Shown here: piece after piece, positions 59,381-64,000 of the stretch | Layout: the number at the start of each line of letters is the position of its first letter | Numbering within the stretch: position 1 is the stretch's first letter | Source of the DNA: Mycolicibacterium agri | GTDB taxonomy: Bacteria > Actinomycetota > Actinomycetes > Mycobacteriales > Mycobacteriaceae | DNA length: 64,000 nt | NCBI RefSeq assembly: GCF_002553505.1 | Contig: NZ_PDCP01000019.1 | Location: forward strand, 36,364-100,363 | Direction of reading: 5' to 3' | Program-made: the position numbers and the translations under genes | The notes under the pieces: generated by a model | What the model was told of the DNA's origin: nothing | The model's database searches: none | Seen by the model: only the letters and a program-made list of their open reading frames with translations

Positions 59381-61009
59381 ATGACCGTGTCAGACACGCG
59401 AGCCAGCACGACCGAGGACACCGTCGAACCGAGCTTTCAGACACTCTCGGGCGTTCCCGTCGACGCTCTCTACGACGAGTCGCGACTCGAATCGTGGGAC
59501 CCGACAACCAAATTGGGCGCACCGGGTGAATACCCGTACACGCGCGGACCGCACCCGACGATGTACCGCACCCGGCAGTGGACCCGCAGGCAGGTCGTCG
59601 GCCTCGGCACCGCGCCGGAGACGAACGCCCGCAACAAGTACGTCATCGAGCAGGGGCAGACGGGTCTGTCCAACGACTACGACGTGCCGACGCTCATCGG
59701 CCTTGACTCCGACGACCCGCGTGCGGTCGGCGAGGTCGGCCGCACCGGCGTCGCGATCGACACGCTGCCCGACATGTACGACCTGTTCGACGGTATCGAC
59801 CTGGAGAACATCAGCGTCTCGATGACCATCAACCACCCGGCGTTTGTGCTGGTAGCGCAGTATGTCGCGGCAGCCCAGATGCGCGGGCTCGACCTCCGCA
59901 AGCTGGCAGGCACGGTGCAGAACGACCCGCTGAAGGACTTCTACGCGCAGAAGACCTACATCTTCCCGCCGGCTCCGTCGGTGCGGCTGGCCTGCGATCT
60001 CATCGAGTACTGCTCGTTGCACATGCCCCGCTGGAACGGAATCAGCCTGAATGGCTACAACATTCGCGAGGCGGGCACCACCGCTGATCAAGAGTTGGCG
60101 TTCACCTTTGGCCACGCGATCGCCTATATCGAGGATCTTCTCGGCCGCGGGCTGCCGATCGACAGCTTCATCGGACGCTTCTCGTTCATCTTCAACGTGC
60201 ACAACGACTTTCTCGAGGAGATCGCCAAGCTGCGGGCCGCCCGCCGGGTGTGGGCGCAACTGACTCACGACCGTTTCGGCGCCGACCCGAAGAACGCGAA
60301 GCTCCGCACGCACGTCCAAACCGGCGGCAGCACAATGACGTACCAGCAGCCGGAGGTCAACCTCATCCGCGGAGCGCTGCAGGCGATGGCCGGTGCGCTC
60401 GGCGGCGTGCAATCCATGGCCGTGTCGTGCTTCGACGAGGCGTACTCGATTCCCTCGGAATTCGCCCAGCGCATGTCGCTGCGCACCCAGCAGGTGGTGG
60501 CCTACGAAAGCGGCGTCACCAACGTCGTCGACCCGCTGGCGGGCTCCTACTACATCGAAAGCCTGACCGATGAAATCGAAAGGCGCACATGGGATTGGAT
60601 GGAGCGAGTCGACGACCAGGGCGGGGCAATCCGGGCTGTGGAAAGCGGCTGGCTGGAGAAGACGGTATCCGACACCGCCCACGCCCAACAGCTGCAGATC
60701 ATGAACGGAACGCGCACCATCGTGGGCGTCAACGACTTCAAGGGCACTCAGGGTGAACGCCCGATCGAGACGTTCCGCGTCGACGAGCAGTCCGAGAAGG
60801 AGCAGATCCGTCGCCTCGAGAAGGTGCGCGCCGAGCGGGACGACTCCGACGTCGAACGAGCGCTGGACGACCTGCAGAAAGTCGTCGCGGACGGCGGCAA
60901 CGTCATGGAGGCCGTCATCGCGGCGAGCAAGGTCCACGCGTCACAAGGCGAGATCGTGAAGCGGGTCATCGCCGAGGTCGGCGAGTACATCGCGCCGCCC
61001 ATCTACTGA
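59381..61009 (+). CDS. hcmA: 2-hydroxyisobutyryl-CoA mutase-type large subunit
   Basis: Acyl-CoA mutase catalytic subunit of 542 aa, substrate-binding barrel only, with the B12 domain on a separate chain. It begins like methylmalonyl-CoA mutase (GEYPYTRGPHPTMYRTRQWT) but is far shorter than the 700-aa one-chain enzymes. The residue after RQ, a tyrosine in methylmalonyl-CoA mutase (RQYAG), is valine here (RQVVG, residue 72); 2-hydroxyisobutyryl-CoA mutase has isoleucine at that site. NGYNIREAGTTADQELAFT matches the mutase core. It lies 35 bases before hcmB and is followed by a CoA ligase and a MeaB-type chaperone. GAGGGG precedes ATG 59381. Confidence 0.82.
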   Translation: MTVSDTRASTTEDTVEPSFQTLSGVPVDALYDESRLESWDPTTKLGAPGEYPYTRGPHPTMYRTRQWTRRQVVGLGTAPETNARNKYVIEQGQTGLSNDYDVPTLIGLDSDDPRAVGEVGRTGVAIDTLPDMYDLFDGIDLENISVSMTINHPAFVLVAQYVAAAQMRGLDLRKLAGTVQNDPLKDFYAQKTYIFPPAPSVRLACDLIEYCSLHMPRWNGISLNGYNIREAGTTADQELAFTFGHAIAYIEDLLGRGLPIDSFIGRFSFIFNVHNDFLEEIAKLRAARRVWAQLTHDRFGADPKNAKLRTHVQTGGSTMTYQQPEVNLIRGALQAMAGALGGVQSMAVSCFDEAYSIPSEFAQRMSLRTQQVVAYESGVTNVVDPLAGSYYIESLTDEIERRTWDWMERVDDQGGAIRAVESGWLEKTVSDTAHAQQLQIMNGTRTIVGVNDFKGTQGERPIETFRVDEQSEKEQIRRLEKVRAERDDSDVERALDDLQKVVADGGNVMEAVIAASKVHASQGEIVKRVIAEVGEYIAPPIY

Positions 61010-61044
61010 GTCCAGCCCTGATCCCCATCACCGGAAGGCATTTC

Positions 61045-61458
61045 ATGATCCGCGTTCTTCTTGCCAAGCCCGGCATCGACGGCCACGACGTCGGCGTCAA
61101 GATCGTCGCCCGCGCGCTGCGCGATGCCGGCATGGAAGTCATCTACACCGGCCTGCGCACCACCATTCCCGACGTCGCGCGGGCCGCCGTCCAGGAGGAC
61201 GTCGACGTGGTCGGCGTGTCCAACCTGTCGGCGCAGCACGTCCGGCTGATGCGGGAGCTCAAGGAGCGGCTCGACGCGGCGGGCGCTCACGACATCCTGA
61301 TGATCGCCGGCGGCAGCCTGCTGCCCGAGGACATCGAGGAGCTTGGCCGGATGGGTATTGACGGCTGCTTCCCGCCGGGCACCGATACGGCCGACATTGT
61401 GTCGTTCATCGAGGAACGGGTCGCCGCGATCCGGGGCGCCCAACACGCGGAGGCATGA
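61045..61458 (+). CDS. hcmB: 2-hydroxyisobutyryl-CoA mutase-type B12-binding subunit
   Basis: Cobalamin-binding subunit of 137 aa. The base-off/His-on motif is IDGHDVG at residues 11-17, with His14 as cobalt ligand; VVGVSNLSAQHV near 55 and IAGGSLLPEDIEEL near 87 complete the B12 fold, and FPPGTDTADIV follows near 109. The aspartate after PGT may correspond to the hydroxyl-binding Asp of characterised 2-hydroxyisobutyryl-CoA mutase, but numbering could not be checked by alignment. GGAAGG precedes the ATG. It pairs with HcmA as an A2B2-type enzyme. Confidence 0.82.
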   Translation: MIRVLLAKPGIDGHDVGVKIVARALRDAGMEVIYTGLRTTIPDVARAAVQEDVDVVGVSNLSAQHVRLMRELKERLDAAGAHDILMIAGGSLLPEDIEELGRMGIDGCFPPGTDTADIVSFIEERVAAIRGAQHAEA

Positions 61459-61461
61459 GTC

Positions 61462-63147
61462 GTGTCAGCTCGCCAAACCCTCATGGCCGCACCGTCAAAG
61501 AGCTCGATACGCTTCACTCCCGCCGACCGCAGCGGTTTCACGCTACCCACCTTCCTGCGCAGCGCGGCTGACAAACACCCGTCGAAGCGCGGTATCCGTA
61601 CGCTCGGCGGCGACAGCCTCACCTACGCCGAACTGCTGGCCCTGAGCGAGCGCAGAGCCGCCGGTCTCGCGGCCCTCGGGGTGTCCAAGGGAGATCGTGT
61701 GCTGTTGATCATGGACAACTCCATCGACATGGTCGTCTGCTGGTTCGCCATCAACCTGCTCGGCGCCGTTGAGGTTCCGGTCAACACCGCCAATCGCGGG
61801 CCCAGCCTCGTGCACGTCGCCAACAACTCCGGCGCGACGGTGGCGATCATCGACGCCCGACATGCGGCCGCGCTCGTCGACGTGGCGGGCGAACTGACCG
61901 CATTGCGGACTGCGGTTGTTCGCGGCGGCGTGCCCGACCTTCCCTGGGCGACAATCGGTTTGCCGGATCTCGACGCCTCGCCCGGCGCTCCTCCTGAGGT
62001 CGAGGTGACCTATCGGGACCCGGCCTCGATCATCTACACATCAGGAACGACGGGCCCCGCCAAGGGCGTGGTGGTCCCGCACGGGCACATGCACACGTTC
62101 GCGGCGCACGTCGTCGAGCAGCTCCGCATCGGCGAGGACGACGTGTACTACATCTGCCTGCCGATGTTTCACGCCAACGCGCAGTTCATGCAGGTGCTGC
62201 CGTGTCTGATGACCGGCGCCGAAGTCGTGTTGGCAGACGCCTTCAGCGCCAGTCGCTGGCTCGAGGACCTGCGCGCGTCGGGCGCGACGGTCACCAGTCT
62301 GCTGGGCGTCATGGCGCAGTACGTGTTCAACCAACCGGCGACGCCGCATGACGCCGACCACCACGTGCGGCGGATGATCACGATCCCGCTGCCGACGGTG
62401 GTCGCAGAGGACTTCGAGCGGCGCTTCGACACCACATGCGTTGAGGCATACGGCATGACCGAGATCTGCCTGCCGATCTATCGGCCGATCGACGAGCCGC
62501 TGCGCCCGGGAAGTTGCGGCAAGGCCCTCGACGAGTGGTTCGAGGTCGCCGTCGTCGACCCCGACACCGACGAACCCGTGCCGGACGGAGCGGCCGGCGA
62601 AATCGTGGTCCGGCCCCGCTATCCCTTCACGACGTTCCTGAACTACCACGCCATGCCGGACAGGACCGTCGAAGCATGGCGGAATCTGTGGTTCCACACC
62701 GGAGATGCCGCCAGGCGCGACGCCGACGGCTATTACTACTTCCTCGACCGCCTCAAGGATCGCATCCGTCGCAGGGGCGAGAACATCACGACCTACGACG
62801 TCGAAGTCGCACTCACCGAATTGCCCGAAATCGAGGAGGCGGCCGTGATCGCCAAGCCGGCGCAGGAAGGTGAAGACGACATCAAGGCGTATCTGGTTGT
62901 CGCCGAGGACGTATCGCCGCCCGACCCCGTCGCAGTGCTCAGCCATTGCGTGACCCGACTCCCCTACTTCGCCGTACCGCGTTACCTCGAGTTCATCGGG
63001 GAGCTGCCGAAAACCCCGACCGGCAAGGTCCTCAAGCGAACGCTGCGTGCCGCTACCGCCGAACCCTGTGCCGCAGAATGGGATCGCGAACAGGCGGGCT
63101 GGACCGTCAGGCGGGGCGTCAACCACCTCGTTCGCGTGGACGCGTGA
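61462..63147 (+). CDS. Acyl-CoA synthetase, probable 2-hydroxyisobutyrate-CoA ligase
   Basis: AMP-forming acyl-CoA synthetase of 561 aa. The ATP-binding loop is IIYTSGTTGPAKGVVVPHG near residue 190, the A5 motif EAYGMTEICLP near 330, the A7 aspartate in WFHTGDAARRDADG near 410 and the A10 lysine in PKTPTGKVLKRT near 517. It should activate a hydroxyacid such as 2-hydroxyisobutyrate for the mutase. GTG 61462 has CGGAGG eight bases upstream and begins three bases after the hcmB stop. The substrate is deduced from context. Confidence 0.8.
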   Translation: MSARQTLMAAPSKSSIRFTPADRSGFTLPTFLRSAADKHPSKRGIRTLGGDSLTYAELLALSERRAAGLAALGVSKGDRVLLIMDNSIDMVVCWFAINLLGAVEVPVNTANRGPSLVHVANNSGATVAIIDARHAAALVDVAGELTALRTAVVRGGVPDLPWATIGLPDLDASPGAPPEVEVTYRDPASIIYTSGTTGPAKGVVVPHGHMHTFAAHVVEQLRIGEDDVYYICLPMFHANAQFMQVLPCLMTGAEVVLADAFSASRWLEDLRASGATVTSLLGVMAQYVFNQPATPHDADHHVRRMITIPLPTVVAEDFERRFDTTCVEAYGMTEICLPIYRPIDEPLRPGSCGKALDEWFEVAVVDPDTDEPVPDGAAGEIVVRPRYPFTTFLNYHAMPDRTVEAWRNLWFHTGDAARRDADGYYYFLDRLKDRIRRRGENITTYDVEVALTELPEIEEAAVIAKPAQEGEDDIKAYLVVAEDVSPPDPVAVLSHCVTRLPYFAVPRYLEFIGELPKTPTGKVLKRTLRAATAEPCAAEWDREQAGWTVRRGVNHLVRVDA

Positions 63148-63149
63148 CC

Positions 63150-64000
63150 ATGAGCGGGACAACCGTCGGGCTGACATCCGAACGCGAGATCGCCCGCCTC
63201 ATCAGCAAGGTCGAGCGAGGCGAGGTCACCGACGTCGCAGGCGAACTGGCGTTCGGCACGTCGGCGGGCGCCCACGTCATCGGCATCACCGGCAGCCCCG
63301 GCTCGGGCAAGAGCACACTCGTCGACGTGCTGGCGCGGCAGATGCGGGCCGACGGTCGCACCGTTGCGATTCTGGCGATCGACCCGTCGAGCCATCTCAC
63401 CGGAGGGGCCGTGCTCGGTGATCGGGTCCGCATGTCGTCGCACAGCCAGGACCCGGGAATCTTTATACGCAGCATGGGCACTCGCGGATCCACCACCGGG
63501 CTGGCCCGCGCGGCCCGCGACGCCGTGAAGGTGCTCGACGCGGCGGGCTACGACATCGTCATCGTGGAGACGGTCGGCGTGGGGCAGGTGGAACTCGACG
63601 TGCTCACCGTCGCGGACACGGTCGCGGTGGTGCTGGTGCCCGGGCTCGGCGACACCATGCAGATGAACAAGGCCGGGATCATGGAGATCGGCGACCTGTT
63701 CGTCGTCAACATGGCCGACCGGCCGGAGACCTCCCGATTCGTGCGAGACCTCAAGCAGGCGCTCGCCGTCGGGGCCAGACACTCGCACACCGACATGCCG
63801 CCGGTGTGCTGCACGGTCGCCCTCACCGGCGACGGCGTCGCCGACCTGTGGGCGACGCTTCGCGAGTTCGACGAACGCGACCAGGCGTCGGGGCGGCGCC
63901 TTGCCCGGTGCCAGGAACAGCAGAGCCGCGAACTGACCCGACGCATCGAGAACCAGGTGATGGCGATGCTGCACCAGACGATGGACACTTCGGCGCGGCT
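63150..64000 (+). CDS. MeaB/ArgK-type mutase-associated GTPase, cut by the window end
   Basis: P-loop GTPase chaperone that protects and reloads B12-dependent mutases; 283 codons are visible and the 3' end lies beyond the window. Walker A is GITGSPGSGKSTLVDVL near residue 40, followed by AIDPSSHLTGGAVLGDR near 70, IFIRSMGTRGSTTGLARA near 100 and ETVGVGQVELDVL near 140. The G4 motif reads VNMADRP, where MeaB proteins normally have NKAD; the missing lysine is odd and could affect guanine binding. ATG 63150 begins two bases after the ligase stop. Confidence 0.82.
   Translation, partial: MSGTTVGLTSEREIARLISKVERGEVTDVAGELAFGTSAGAHVIGITGSPGSGKSTLVDVLARQMRADGRTVAILAIDPSSHLTGGAVLGDRVRMSSHSQDPGIFIRSMGTRGSTTGLARAARDAVKVLDAAGYDIVIVETVGVGQVELDVLTVADTVAVVLVPGLGDTMQMNKAGIMEIGDLFVVNMADRPETSRFVRDLKQALAVGARHSHTDMPPVCCTVALTGDGVADLWATLREFDERDQASGRRLARCQEQQSRELTRRIENQVMAMLHQTMDTSAR

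Overview
This 64 kb window is high-GC actinobacterial DNA, most likely from a fast-growing environmental mycobacterium (Mycolicibacterium type). Supporting signs are three-and-four-base gene overlaps, many GTG starts, two F420-type luciferase-like (LLM) oxidoreductases, a fused HadA/HadB-type dehydratase, and several small proteins that look like mycobacterial hypothetical proteins. It is an accessory, catabolic stretch: no rRNA, tRNA, CRISPR array, insertion sequence or phage gene was seen. All names come from reading the translated sequences without database searches.

Layout. (1) 0-3.1 kb: ehuBCDA, an ectoine/hydroxyectoine-type ABC importer, minus strand. (2) 3.2-7 kb: a GT4 glycosyltransferase and a glycogen-debranching-type glucosidase, translationally coupled, behind a near-perfect CIRCE heat-shock operator. 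(3) 7-11.1 kb: a GlcD-GlcE fusion oxidase, a thioesterase and small hypothetical proteins. (4) 11.1-13.6 kb: an operon for a ferritin-like di-iron protein, a phthalate-dioxygenase-type reductase and a GntR regulator. (5) 13.7-16.9 kb: an NCS1 nucleobase-type permease and a PucR regulator. (6) 16.9-24 kb: a tightly overlapping seven-gene operon (LLM oxidoreductase, two CoA-transferase subunits, three subunits of a xanthine-dehydrogenase-family molybdoenzyme, CoxG-like protein). (7) 24.1-29.5 kb: PxpABC 5-oxoprolinase, a LysR regulator, a diaminopropionate ammonia-lyase-type enzyme, a HAD phosphatase and a zinc-ribbon protein. (8) 29.5-37.9 kb: a rearranged or decaying stretch with an alcohol dehydrogenase relic, a frameshifted phosphonoacetate hydrolase, an MFS transporter, a TetR regulator with a perfect 30-bp operator, a DUF308-like membrane protein, a frameshifted small membrane protein, a GNAT/NmrA pair and a frameshifted flavoprotein reductase. 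(9) 37.9-41.7 kb: LysR, SDR, HadAB-like dehydratase and MOSC protein. (10) 41.7-53.5 kb: an eight- or nine-gene catabolic operon (TIM-barrel protein, acylating aldehyde dehydrogenase, 4-hydroxy-2-oxoacid aldolase, APC permease, aldehyde dehydrogenase, RedY-like protein, PYROXD2-like flavoprotein, IlvD/Edd dehydratase, LLM oxidoreductase) facing an IclR regulator across three copies of a 15-bp box. (11) 53.5-55.6 kb: SDR and TetR behind two palindromic boxes, then a secreted protein. (12) 55.6-64 kb: azlCD (azlC frameshifted), a GntR regulator and a thiamine-diphosphate lyase, divergent from hcmA-hcmB-CoA ligase-meaB. This last set matches the 2-hydroxyisobutyryl-CoA pathway.

How it fits together. 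Most blocks consist of a transporter, a few oxidoreductases, a CoA-forming or C-C cleaving step and a dedicated regulator whose candidate operator is visible as a palindrome in the adjacent gap. The best-supported pathway is at the right end: CoA ligation, B12-dependent mutase with its G-protein chaperone, and a TPP-dependent lyase. The most unexpected regulatory signal is the CIRCE element in front of the glucan genes. The least explained units are the IclR operon and the di-iron/reductase/GntR operon. Four genes (phnA-like, small membrane protein, flavoprotein reductase, azlC) each carry a single apparent frameshift, so either local sequence errors or real decay must be considered.
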